NCBI GenBank assembly: GCA_947497185.1
Contig: CANMFL010000002.1
Location: 124,001-188,000, forward strand
Direction: 5' to 3'
DNA from: an uncultured Paracoccaceae bacterium
Lineage (GTDB): Bacteria > Pseudomonadota > Alphaproteobacteria > Rhodobacterales > Rhodobacteraceae
DNA: 64,000 nucleotides
Shown piece by piece: positions 17,888-25,808 of this stretch (position 1 is the first letter of the stretch; each line of letters begins with the position of its first letter). A program made the translations under genes and the position numbers. The notes under the pieces are model-generated. The model ran no database searches. It was not told the DNA's origin and saw only the letters and a program-made list of their open reading frames with translations.

Positions 17888-19177
17888 TTAAATGAAGGGC
17901 CGATTGAATGTGACCACGAACGTCGTTCCCACACCTAATTCGCTTTCGTAGTCGATTGTCGCGTTGTGCTGCTTCAGGATGTTCTGACAGATATACATTC
18001 CCAAACCAGTCCCGCGCTGTGCTGCGCGGCTGTCAGAGCTATCCACCTGCGAAAATAGGCCAAAAACCTTTTCCTTCGAGCCTTCAGGAATGCCGGCCCC
18101 GTTATCTTTGACGGATATTTGAGGCTGGTTATCAACATCCCGCAGGCTGATTTCGACGTTTCCACCAGTTTTCGAAAATTTGAAAGCGTTTGACAGGATA
18201 TTCGCGATAACGCGATCCAGCAGATGTTTGTCGCCACGCACATAGCAGGGCTGTCCCGCACCCGAAACGGTCAGCGTCACATCTAAATCTGCGCCGTAGT
18301 TCTGGTATGCTTCAGCGGATGTTTCGATCAGCTCGTTTAGATCAACAGGGACCAGCTTCACTTCGCGATTGCTGAACTCGTTCCGCTGCAGGTTAAGAAT
18401 ATCATTCACCAACGACAAAAGGCGTCCGCTGTTTTGCGTGGCGATGCTGATTAAGCGCTGTGTCCGTTGCGGCTCGTCCGTCCGGAAGCGTTCATTCATC
18501 AAGCCGAGCGCGCCCATGATCGACGTCAACGGCGTGCGCAACTCGTGACTGACCACCGAGAGAAACTCGTTTTTGACATTCTCTGCCTCGACCAGTTTTT
18601 CCAACGAATGCTGAAGCGAAGCCGTCAATTCGGCCAGCTTGGCGTTCTTGACAGTCACTTCGTTCGAGTAGTCTGCGAGTTCTAGGTTGTCACGATGCGC
18701 GATCAAAAGGGCGCTGATGGCCTTTCCGATCTTCGCCAAGAACGCCTTTTCTTGCGCCGTGTAGATTCTGGTTTTGGTATCAAAAACACACAGCGTCCCG
18801 AGACGCATTTCAGGCGCTGGCTCTAATACCGTCCCGAGGTATGACCGAATGTTTGGATCACCGACCACAAAGGGATTTTCCGAAAATCTGGGGTCCAGCT
18901 GCGTGTCTGCGACCTCGAATTGTTCGCTATCCATGATGGCATGCGTGCAAAACGACGCGTCCCTGCTGGTTGTGCCCAAGCCCTCTGCGCCGATGTTGGC
19001 TAGAATTTCCTGCTGATCCTCATCAATCAACGTGACCAGAGCAATCGGTGCGCCAACCAAGCGCGAGGCGACGTCGCATAACCCTTGAATCTCATCAAAC
19101 GGCAGCGAAGCATCGAGCCTCATGTCGTTCAGAAATGACAGTCTTTCAGCTTCATTCGTCGGGATTGGTATCGTCAT
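17888..19177 (-). CDS. GAF-domain sensor histidine kinase (soluble)
   Basis: A 429-residue cytoplasmic sensor kinase with no transmembrane segment. A GAF domain lies at about residues 25-165. It is followed by a short coiled linker and a HisKA dimerization domain with phospho-acceptor His211 in SVVSHELRTPLTSIM. The HATPase domain follows, with N-box NILSNAFKFSKTGG, G1 DNGAGIP and G2 GTGLGMYI. No response regulator is adjacent, so it is an orphan kinase. The signal sensed by the GAF domain is unknown; similar GAF-HK proteins include light and redox sensors. Confidence 0.92.
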   Translation of the reverse strand: MTIPIPTNEAERLSFLNDMRLDASLPFDEIQGLCDVASRLVGAPIALVTLIDEDQQEILANIGAEGLGTTSRDASFCTHAIMDSEQFEVADTQLDPRFSENPFVVGDPNIRSYLGTVLEPAPEMRLGTLCVFDTKTRIYTAQEKAFLAKIGKAISALLIAHRDNLELADYSNEVTVKNAKLAELTASLQHSLEKLVEAENVKNEFLSVVSHELRTPLTSIMGALGLMNERFRTDEPQRTQRLISIATQNSGRLLSLVNDILNLQRNEFSNREVKLVPVDLNELIETSAEAYQNYGADLDVTLTVSGAGQPCYVRGDKHLLDRVIANILSNAFKFSKTGGNVEISLRDVDNQPQISVKDNGAGIPEGSKEKVFGLFSQVDSSDSRAAQRGTGLGMYICQNILKQHNATIDYESELGVGTTFVVTFNRPFI

Positions 19178-19403
19178 TTGTCAACGCCTCGCATTCTTGG
19201 CTGAAACAGCAGTGTTCACGCGCTGGTTGATCTGATGAACGGGGCAGGTGCAAGCGAAGATTGGGAAAATCCGCGACCCGCGCTGCGGTTCTTTCGCGAT
19301 TGCCCTTACAATTTGCTCGTGTCGTAAAGCGCGACGTATGCTCGTGCCACTCTAAACGATCTCGTGAATTGACATGATTTCAGATGTTGGATAGCGCGAC
19401 GGT

Positions 19404-19784
19404 ATGGCGCGACATGGATCACATAAAGGCACGACGCTGCTGGGCGTTTTGTTTCGGCGATTTACCTTCGCCGTGACACTGATGCTCGTGCTGTCCTTGT
19501 CTTTGGTGCAGACGATCATGCAGATGGAAAACGGCCCCTCGCAGATGACGGCGCAAGCCATGCCGCACGCTGAACACCCCCCCGAGGCACACACATCCGA
19601 CAGTGACACGGGTTCGCATGAGATGTCGCAGGCTTGTTTTATGGTCTGTACGACATGGACCGAAGCTGACACCGCGATCACGCTTGTGCGCGGCGGATAC
19701 AGTTCGCAAATCCAGTTCTGGAATGTCGATACCAGAGCGTTGTTCCGCCCTGAAATGCCAGAGCGTCCACCGCGTATCATCTGA
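19404..19784 (+). CDS. small membrane-anchored protein with Cys/His/Met-rich loop, upstream of multicopper oxidase
   Basis: An unrecognised protein of 126 residues. A basic N-terminus is followed by one hydrophobic segment (about 18-38, FAVTLMLVLSLSLVQTIM). Then comes a His/Met/Cys-bearing outer region (HAEHPPEAH, SQACFMVC) and a proline-rich tail (PEMPERPPRI). The layout resembles short metal-site proteins of the DUF2946 kind and is mirrored by the protein at 21625-21960. It lies 73 nt before the multicopper oxidase start. A role in periplasmic copper handling is inferred. The start lacks a strong Shine-Dalgarno sequence. Confidence 0.6.
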   Translation: MARHGSHKGTTLLGVLFRRFTFAVTLMLVLSLSLVQTIMQMENGPSQMTAQAMPHAEHPPEAHTSDSDTGSHEMSQACFMVCTTWTEADTAITLVRGGYSSQIQFWNVDTRALFRPEMPERPPRII

Positions 19785-19798
19785 CACTTTTTCGCAGG

Positions 19799-19813
19799 TG
19801 CCAAGGTTTGGCA
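19799..19813. promoter_or_regulatory. inverted repeat upstream of multicopper oxidase (possible operator)
   Basis: TGCCAAGGTTTGGCA is a perfect 6-bp inverted repeat with a 3-nt centre, 45 nt before the oxidase ATG and just after the stop of the small upstream gene. It could be a regulator site or a small RNA hairpin. No T-run follows. Confidence 0.35.
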
Positions 19814-19857
19814 TCAATCAGATAAAGTGCGCCATTGGCGCCAGATGGATTTATAAA

Positions 19858-21414
19858 ATGACACATACGTTTTCACGACGTGGTTTTCTTGCGGCCTCCG
19901 CTGCATTGACCGCGACAACGACACTTCCGCGCATGGCTTTCGGGCAGACTTCGCCGATGGCGCTGACCGCTGGCACGCGGGCGCTTGATATCGACGGGCG
20001 CGCGGCTACCGTGTTTGGTCTGACAAATGGGGCAGGGGCGCAGGGCATCATTTTGGACCCCGGTCAGCGGTTTCAGGTCGACCTTACCAACACGCTAGCC
20101 GAAGACACCATCGTTCACTGGCATGGCCAACTGCCGCCAAACCGGCAGGACGGTGTGCCGAACGAGCCAATGTCGCTGCTGAAATCCGGTGAAACGCGCA
20201 GCTACGATTACGCGCCCACAACAGGCACGCATTGGATGCACAGCCACGTGCCAGTTCAGGAAATGAACCTGCTGGCCGCACCTTTGATCGTGCGCAGTGA
20301 CGCCGATGTGGTGGCCGACCGTCAGGACGTCGTCATGTTCTTGCATGACTTTTCGTTCAAATCGCCAGCCGAGGTCTTGGAAGAGATCACAAGCGGCGGG
20401 GCGACCCACGATATGGGCGAGATGGACGCGCCTGCGGCCCAGCCTGATGCGATGACAGGCATGGACCATTCTGGAATGACCATGGGCGGGAACACCGCGA
20501 TGGGCAACATGGATATGTCCGGTGGTGCGATGGCTGGCATGGATCACTCCACGATGAACATGGATGGTGATACCGCGATGGGCGACATGGAGATGGATCT
20601 AAACGATTTCAACTTCGACGCTTATCTGGCCAATGATCGCACGCTGAACGATCCCGATGTTATCCGCGTTGATCGCGGCGGGCGTGTCCGGTTGCGTGTG
20701 ATTAACGCGGCGTCTGCGACGACATTTTGGATTGATACAAACGGCGTTGAGGCGCGGCTTGTGGCCGTTGACGGGCATGATATCGCACCAATGACTGGTA
20801 CTCGTTTCGGAATGGCGATGGCGCAACGTCTTGATATCGAACTTGATATCACGGGCGAGGGCGCATTCCCAATCTTTGCACTACGCGAAGGGGAACGCGA
20901 ACGCACAGGCATCATCCTCGCGACCCCGCAGGCCGCAATCCCAAAGATCAGCGGCATGGCAGATACCGCGTCACCTGCCTTTGATATCAACGTGGAACAG
21001 GAATTGATGCTGCGCGCGACAAGTACAAATGCGCTGGCTGACCGTCCGGTAGATCGCAGCCATATGATTATGTTGAACGGTAGCATGGACCCGTACCTTT
21101 GGACCATTAATGGCCAAACGTGGGGCGATCACTCGCCTATTTCGGTGGTCAGCGGCGAGCGGGTTGCGTTGACGTTCCATAATATGTCGATGATGGGCCA
21201 CCCGATGCACCTTCACGGGCATGTCTTTCAGGTGGTGAACATCAATGGACAGGCCATTCGGGGTGCCATGCGTGACACCGTTTACGTGCCGCCAATGGCG
21301 CAGGTGACGGTTGCACTCGATGCAGGCGAGGCTGCGCGCTGGATGCTGCACTGCCATCACATGCCGCATCTGTCGACGGGCATGATGACCGAACTCGCCG
21401 TCAATGCGGTATAA
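19858..21414 (+). CDS. multicopper oxidase, Tat-exported, CopA/CumA-like with Met-rich loop
   Basis: A 518-residue periplasmic copper oxidase. ATG 19858 is chosen because it yields a Tat signal (FSRRGFLAASAALTATTT). Longer in-frame starts would hide it. The trinuclear-site motifs are HWHGQLPP and HWMHSHVP. The C-terminal type 1/type 3 motifs are HPMHLHGHVF and HCHHMPHLSTGM, with Cys, His and axial Met all intact. A Met/His/Asp-rich insertion at about 195-265 (repeats such as MDHSGMTMGG and MAGMDHSTMNMDG) resembles cuprous-ion binding loops of CueO and CopA. It probably oxidizes Cu(I) or phenolics with O2, and the surrounding small proteins and cytochromes favour copper tolerance. Confidence 0.92.
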   Translation: MTHTFSRRGFLAASAALTATTTLPRMAFGQTSPMALTAGTRALDIDGRAATVFGLTNGAGAQGIILDPGQRFQVDLTNTLAEDTIVHWHGQLPPNRQDGVPNEPMSLLKSGETRSYDYAPTTGTHWMHSHVPVQEMNLLAAPLIVRSDADVVADRQDVVMFLHDFSFKSPAEVLEEITSGGATHDMGEMDAPAAQPDAMTGMDHSGMTMGGNTAMGNMDMSGGAMAGMDHSTMNMDGDTAMGDMEMDLNDFNFDAYLANDRTLNDPDVIRVDRGGRVRLRVINAASATTFWIDTNGVEARLVAVDGHDIAPMTGTRFGMAMAQRLDIELDITGEGAFPIFALREGERERTGIILATPQAAIPKISGMADTASPAFDINVEQELMLRATSTNALADRPVDRSHMIMLNGSMDPYLWTINGQTWGDHSPISVVSGERVALTFHNMSMMGHPMHLHGHVFQVVNINGQAIRGAMRDTVYVPPMAQVTVALDAGEAARWMLHCHHMPHLSTGMMTELAVNAV

Positions 21415-21431
21415 CCCAACAGGGAAACGGT

Positions 21432-21457
21432 CCCGAGGGCGTGAGTGCGCTCTCGGG
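21432..21457 (+). terminator. hairpin after multicopper oxidase (weak terminator candidate)
   Basis: A 9-bp stem with one G-T pair (CCCGAGGGC / GCTCTCGGG) and an 8-nt loop lies 17 nt after the oxidase stop. No U-tract follows, so termination would be weak. It may separate 19404-21414 from the genes beginning at 21625. Confidence 0.35.
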
Positions 21458-21624
21458 GCCTGTTCCGCGTCAGGCTATGTGCGCCGTCAGTATCGGCGTT
21501 TCACTGCTAATGATGTGCAGAAACCTTGGTGATCGCGGTCCGATTGTGGTAACGAGATGCTAACAAATGCGGGCTAAAAGTTCGGAATAATTCGTCGGCA
21601 GTAACCGACCAACAGGAAACAAAC

Positions 21625-21960
21625 ATGACTTTGGAACGCCCCATCATCGTCTTGAATAGGCTGTTCGCATTGCTGGCGACGGTGTTTGTATTGCTGTCGG
21701 CACCGATCAACGAAGGCACCTTTGATCCCGCGCACAGCCATGAGAGCAGTGTTATTGACCAAGCTGTCACAAAGTCCGCGCCGCATGCCGCGTCGTGCCA
21801 TGGTGCCACCTTTTGCAACCTGATCTTCAGCCAATTTGAAGGCGCGGGTTTGAACCAACTGGCCATCAAAGATGCGTCGAAATTCCCAATCGAAGCCGTC
21901 GTGCGTGCCAATCGCACGGACGAGTTCGACACACCTCCGCCGCGAACAGTGTTTTTGTGA
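21625..21960 (+). CDS. small membrane-anchored protein with Cys/His motif, downstream of multicopper oxidase
   Basis: An unrecognised 111-residue protein. It has one N-terminal hydrophobic segment (about 12-27, LFALLATVFVLLSAP), a periplasmic HSHES block, a Cys pair in ASCHGATFC, and a proline-rich end (TPPPRTVFL). Overall order (anchor, His, Cys pair, proline tail) matches the protein at 19404-19784, so the two flank the oxidase as a possible paralogous pair. AGGAAA 7-8 nt upstream supports the ATG. Function unknown; metal binding is inferred from the residues. Confidence 0.6.
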   Translation: MTLERPIIVLNRLFALLATVFVLLSAPINEGTFDPAHSHESSVIDQAVTKSAPHAASCHGATFCNLIFSQFEGAGLNQLAIKDASKFPIEAVVRANRTDEFDTPPPRTVFL

Positions 21961-22001
21961 TCTGACATCTTGTCTTAAACAAAATAACTGACGGAAAAAT
22001 C

Positions 22002-22676
22002 ATGAATAAGAAGAGCTTAGTTGGCGGCATTGCGATGTCCGCTATTGGGGTTGCCGTGTTGGCGCATAACGGTGCGACAGGGGTGACGCTGGAACGTATG
22101 AACGGCATGGTCGCGCTGCGCGGCGTGATGCGGCAGATGGCCCCTATGATGCAGGGGCAAACGGCCTATGACGTGCGGGCCGTTCAAGTGGCAGGAGCCA
22201 CGATCATAGCGCATGCGGGCACGAATATGACCAAACTGTTCCCGCAAGAACAGATCGCTGCGGCCTCTTATGCCAAACCCGAAATCTGGGAAAGCTGGGA
22301 AGAATTTTCGGCGTTATCAGAACAACTGAAGGCTTACGGGCTTGGGTTAAGTTTGGCTGCGCCGAACGGGTTATCGCGTCCTGCGCCAACTCCCGCAGCG
22401 GTCGATCCGTCCGATCCGGTTGACCATGCAAGCATGCAAGTGAGCGACGACGTGGCGGACGGTTCGGGCACTGACGTCCTACCGTTCTCGGTTGCCGAAT
22501 TGATGGGGGTGGCACCACCCAAGAACCGCAATGCGCCAGCCCCGACACAGGCGTCATCCAGCGCCAATGCACAAACAGGTGGGTTCGATTTTACGCAGAT
22601 GGCCGCCCCGCAAGCGTTTGAAATGATTAGCAGTACATGTGCGTCATGCCATTCAGCCTTTCGGAATGGCAACTGA
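22002..22676 (+). CDS. cytochrome c (class II / c556-like), C-terminal haem site
   Basis: A 224-residue exported cytochrome. The signal peptide is near residues 1-25 (SLVGGIAMSAIGVAVLAH). A cytochrome c'-like helical region follows (MRQMAPMM, IIAHAGTNMTKLFP, WESWEEFSALSEQL). A Pro/Ala-rich linker then leads to the haem motif CASCHSAF only six residues from the C-terminus, as in class II cytochromes. The linker of about 85 residues between the bundle start and the haem site is unusually long. The stop is followed after one base by the ATG of the di-haem cytochrome, so the two are co-translated. Confidence 0.85.
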   Translation: MNKKSLVGGIAMSAIGVAVLAHNGATGVTLERMNGMVALRGVMRQMAPMMQGQTAYDVRAVQVAGATIIAHAGTNMTKLFPQEQIAAASYAKPEIWESWEEFSALSEQLKAYGLGLSLAAPNGLSRPAPTPAAVDPSDPVDHASMQVSDDVADGSGTDVLPFSVAELMGVAPPKNRNAPAPTQASSSANAQTGGFDFTQMAAPQAFEMISSTCASCHSAFRNGN

Positions 22677-22677
22677 T

Positions 22678-23637
22678 ATGAGAGGTTTATTTCGGTTCGG
22701 AATTATCGCCGCCATATCGGGTGGCGCGTTCATCGGCGCCGTTGCCTCGTGGCCTATCGGAAACGAGGAAACGCTTGGGATGCTGCAAGGCGATCCATAT
22801 CGCGGCGCTTATCTTGCGCGGTCGGGCGGCTGCATCGCGTGCCACACAAATGCCGATGCGGGAGCGCCCGCGCTCGCGGGTGGCGCACCGCTCGATACGC
22901 CGTTTGGCACGTTTGTCCCGCCCAACATTACCGCAGACCCTATCGGTGGTATCGGCGGCTGGACGATGGATCAGTTCGCGGTGGCCTTGCGACAAGGTGT
23001 CAGCCCAGACGGGACGGCATATTATCCCGCGTTTCCTTACGAGTTCTACGCCGCGTTTTCGGATCAGGATATCGCTGACCTTTGGGCGGCGATGCAGACC
23101 GTACCGCCTGCGGGTCAAGTCGCAGCACCGCACGATCTGGGGTTTCCATTCAATCAACGCTGGAGCCTGAAGTTATGGCGCGCCGCCTTCCTGCAGCCCG
23201 TCACGGATTTATCGCCCGTGATGGGGAAGTCGGACGCATGGAACCGAGGCCAAGAGCTGGTTAACGGTGCTGCGCATTGTGCCGCCTGCCATACGGGCCG
23301 CAATCTGCTTGGTGGACTGAAACCAAGCGCGCAGTTTCTAGGCAACGACGCTTTGCCAGAGGGCAATACGGCACCGTCGATTACCGCCACGGACCTTGCT
23401 GCAGGCGGATGGAACGAGGCCGCGATTACCTACGCCTTGCGCACAGGTTTGATGCCGGACGGCGACGTCTTTGGCGGCAGCATGGCCGAGGCCGTGCGCG
23501 ACGGCACTTCGTTTCTGGACGAAGCGGATCGGCAAGCGATCGCGGCCTATTTGATGGATGGAAAAGGCCCCGCCGCACAACAACCTGCCGATGATGGGAT
23601 GGCAGGTATGGCGCACGAGGGCATGACGATGAACTAA
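22678..23637 (+). CDS. di-haem cytochrome c (gluconate/alcohol dehydrogenase subunit-like)
   Basis: A 319-residue membrane-anchored or periplasmic cytochrome. ATG 22678 is preferred because GGAATGG sits 8 nt upstream. An N-terminal hydrophobic segment (FGIIAAISGGAFIGAVASW) precedes two haem sites: GCIACHTN near residue 56 and HCAACHTGR near residue 205. The block FGTFVPPNITADP is typical of cytochrome subunits of membrane dehydrogenases and related ThiO- or Cu-linked cytochromes. The C-terminus ends with a Met/His-rich tail (GMAGMAHEGMTM), suggestive of copper contact. It probably carries electrons between the oxidase cluster and the respiratory chain (inference). Confidence 0.87.
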   Translation: MRGLFRFGIIAAISGGAFIGAVASWPIGNEETLGMLQGDPYRGAYLARSGGCIACHTNADAGAPALAGGAPLDTPFGTFVPPNITADPIGGIGGWTMDQFAVALRQGVSPDGTAYYPAFPYEFYAAFSDQDIADLWAAMQTVPPAGQVAAPHDLGFPFNQRWSLKLWRAAFLQPVTDLSPVMGKSDAWNRGQELVNGAAHCAACHTGRNLLGGLKPSAQFLGNDALPEGNTAPSITATDLAAGGWNEAAITYALRTGLMPDGDVFGGSMAEAVRDGTSFLDEADRQAIAAYLMDGKGPAAQQPADDGMAGMAHEGMTMN

Positions 23638-23643
23638 ATAGGG

Positions 23644-23685
23644 CGATGCAAGCTGTTCGCGTTGCGGCGTGGATAGCTTGCATCG
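23644..23685. repeat. 11-bp perfect inverted repeat between cytochrome and DUF305 genes
   Basis: CGATGCAAGCT (23644-23654) and AGCTTGCATCG (23675-23685) are exact inverted copies separated by 20 nt. They start 7 nt after the cytochrome stop. No T-run follows, so an mRNA-stabilising hairpin, a regulator site or a degenerate terminator are all possible. Confidence 0.5.
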
Positions 23686-23771
23686 TGCCGCTGGAACCAA
23701 ATCTAAAACTGAACGTTGATTTTTCACTGGGGGCTGACGTCTCCGATGTTAATACCTTGGGAGGCCACGCA

Positions 23772-24308
23772 ATGAATGCTGACACCACGCAGCACACTAA
23801 CGCCAAACAACACGGCAACAGCGGATACGGGCGTTTCTTTGCGATGATCGCCACATCGACGGTCGTGATGTATGGGCTGATGTATCTAAATACCTACGCA
23901 ATCGACCACGTTTTCTTTTCGCAAACGCGGATGTGGATGGCGCTATATATGGGCGGGATGATGGCGATCATCATGCTCGTTTTTATGCTCGGCATGTATT
24001 CAAATCGCAAAGCCAACATCGCTATCTTCACAGGTGCGGCGATTGCTTTTGTTGCGGGCGTTTCACTCGTCCGGACGCAAGCGACAGTCGGTGATGTTGC
24101 ATGGATGAAAGCCATGATCCCGCACCATTCTATCGCTATTTTGGTCAGTGAGCGGGCGAATTTTTCTGATCCGCGCGTGATCGAATTGGCAGATGCAATC
24201 ATCGAAGCGCAGCGCGGCGAGATCGCGGAAATGAAGCGTTACATCGCGGACATCGAAGCCAACGGCGACGCGCCAGCGGGTACACCACGCTCGCCCGAGG
24301 GCGAGTAA
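23772..24308 (+). CDS. DUF305 family protein with N-terminal transmembrane helices
   Basis: A 178-residue protein. ATG 23772 is supported by GGGAGG 8 nt upstream. Three hydrophobic helices (FAMIATSTVVMYGLMYL; MWMALYMGGMMAIIMLVFML; IAIFTGAAIAFVAGVSLV) precede the DUF305 signature MIPHHSIAIL and the helix RGEIAEMKRYIADIEA. DUF305 proteins are often found beside copper-resistance genes and some bind metals through the conserved HH. Here it follows the multicopper oxidase and cytochrome genes, in keeping with that association. The exact function is unknown. Confidence 0.88.
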   Translation: MNADTTQHTNAKQHGNSGYGRFFAMIATSTVVMYGLMYLNTYAIDHVFFSQTRMWMALYMGGMMAIIMLVFMLGMYSNRKANIAIFTGAAIAFVAGVSLVRTQATVGDVAWMKAMIPHHSIAILVSERANFSDPRVIELADAIIEAQRGEIAEMKRYIADIEANGDAPAGTPRSPEGE

Positions 24309-24408
24309 CGGTCGCTGATACTACCAGACTTTCCCGCATAGGCGAAGCTGGCATCTTAACCTTTGCTATGCTATCTCACAGGAATGTTAGATTGTTTGGT
24401 TGAACGTC

Positions 24409-24612
24409 ATGCTTAAGATTGCCTTTCGTGCGGATATCGTGAAACGGTCCCTGATCGTGGCGCTCATAGTTGGCACAGTGCTCAACCTGATTAATCAGGG
24501 CGACCAGTTAATGTACGCGGGGTCCGTTAATGTTTTGAAGTGCCTTTTGACCTATACGGTGCCGTACTGCGTAGCGACCTACGGTGCGGTCAGTGCCTTG
24601 CGGGCGCGTTAA
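24409..24612 (+). CDS. NrtS-like small membrane protein
   Basis: A 67-residue protein with two hydrophobic helices and the pattern RSLIVALIVGTVLNLINQGD ... LLTYTVPYCVATYGA. This closely resembles NrtS, a small nitrate/nitrite transporter family described in cyanobacteria and found in other bacteria. ATG 24409 is preferred over an in-frame TTG three codons upstream, though neither has a strong Shine-Dalgarno sequence. It lies between the DUF305 and MerR genes on the same strand. Whether it transports nitrate here is not known. Confidence 0.75.
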   Translation: MLKIAFRADIVKRSLIVALIVGTVLNLINQGDQLMYAGSVNVLKCLLTYTVPYCVATYGAVSALRAR

Positions 24613-24634
24613 TTTTGCTCTGCGGATAGTGAGA

Positions 24635-25126
24635 ATGAACAGTATGGCGCATAACGGCGACAACAAAATGTACAAGATCGGCGAGTTGTCAAAGGCGTCG
24701 GGTCTCAGCGTGCGCACGCTGCGCGGCTACGAAGAGTTGGGCATTATCTCCCCCAGTCGGTCGGACGGCGGCACGCGCCTTTATGGCGACGCGGAACTTG
24801 CTATCGCGCAGCTTGCGATGCGGATGCGCGAACTAAATATCTCTGTTGATGTGATTAAAACGATTGCGACACGCAGGCGGGCTTATGAGACGGGCGATCA
24901 ATCCAGCACTGAAATGATGGATATTCTCGAGCATTTGACCGACGACTTGCGGGATCAAGCTGCAGCGATTTTGGCGATGCAGGACGAGCTTCGCCGCACG
25001 GTTCGACTGCTGAAAGGCTGTCAGGGATGCAAGAACAAACCTACGCCAGAAACGTGTCCGGATTGTCCGATGCAGACAAGTGCTGACCGGCCCGACATGG
25101 CGCAGATGATCTGGCAATCGACCTAG
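24635..25126 (+). CDS. MerR-family transcriptional regulator with C-terminal cysteine cluster
   Basis: A 163-residue regulator. The winged-helix MerR domain reads YKIGELSKASGLSVRTLRGYEELGI..SRSDGGTRLYG (split here for length). A dimerization coiled coil follows (HLTDDLRDQAAAILAMQDEL), then a Cys-rich tail GCQGC ... ETCPDCPM with two CxxC pairs. The tail could bind a metal or Fe-S cluster, so the protein is probably metal- or redox-responsive. ATG 24635 or 24644 is possible. It ends the cluster 19404-25126 and overlaps the convergent methyltransferase gene by 4 nt (CTAG). It is the best local candidate for controlling the copper/cytochrome genes. Confidence 0.87.
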   Translation: MNSMAHNGDNKMYKIGELSKASGLSVRTLRGYEELGIISPSRSDGGTRLYGDAELAIAQLAMRMRELNISVDVIKTIATRRRAYETGDQSSTEMMDILEHLTDDLRDQAAAILAMQDELRRTVRLLKGCQGCKNKPTPETCPDCPMQTSADRPDMAQMIWQST

Positions 25127-25806
25127 GCGGGTACTCTGAATATCTGGCCAACCAGCGGCCAACTGACGTCAAATTCCGCCTCTTCGTCCATGGTTAACAT
25201 CGACAAGTCAGGCTCCGGTAAATCGACGCTGTCCTTGACGGCACCTTGCACGGCCGACCACGCCGCCATGATCTCTTCCAACCTGTCCAAATTGCACTTG
25301 GCGCGTTTGAATGCGTGTGGGCGGGGGATTGATACACCCGAAAACGCGAGGCCGTCATAGCCGGACAGTGCGAAAGGGCGTTGATCTTCCCAATAGGGTG
25401 CGATCGCGTCCAAAATCGGATCATAGGCGTGTCGGACGTCAGCGGGCAGGGACATTTCCCCCCAGCATAGCGCCGCAAAAATACCACCCGGACGCAGAAT
25501 GCGCCGCGCCTCAATCAGGTGTTTCGCGATGTCAAAGTGATGCAACGCCTGCATCGATACCACCAGATCAACCGACGCGTCATCAAACGGTAAATCTGCC
25601 GCATCGGCAGATATGGCTTTGACGGCGCTATCGCTGGGTAGGGGGATGGGATTGAGATCAACGGCGTAGGATGTGGTATATCGACTTGCCAAAAATTGCG
25701 CGATCTCGGCATGTCCGGCCCCGCATTCGACGCTCGTTTCCTTGTGCAAAGGCAGAGCCGATAACCATGATAAAAACTGGTCTGGTTTCACCGGCTCTGC
25801 TTCCAT
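25123..25806 (-). CDS. class I SAM-dependent methyltransferase
   Basis: A 227-residue Rossmann-fold methyltransferase (Methyltransf_11-like). Motif I is VECGAGHAEIAQFL and motif II is DLPFDDASVDLVVSMQALHHF. The post-motif RRILRPGGIFAALCWGEM is also present. It resembles ubiquinone/trans-aconitate-type methyltransferases but the substrate cannot be read. It starts 2 nt after the stop of the PanB-like gene and may be in its operon. Confidence 0.85.
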   Translation of the reverse strand: MEAEPVKPDQFLSWLSALPLHKETSVECGAGHAEIAQFLASRYTTSYAVDLNPIPLPSDSAVKAISADAADLPFDDASVDLVVSMQALHHFDIAKHLIEARRILRPGGIFAALCWGEMSLPADVRHAYDPILDAIAPYWEDQRPFALSGYDGLAFSGVSIPRPHAFKRAKCNLDRLEEIMAAWSAVQGAVKDSVDLPEPDLSMLTMDEEAEFDVSWPLVGQIFRVPA

Positions 25807-25808
25807 TT

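Noticed and set aside
19603..19857. Upstream start for the multicopper oxidase
   Set aside because: It overlaps the small gene at 19404-19784 and hides the Tat signal beginning at 19858.
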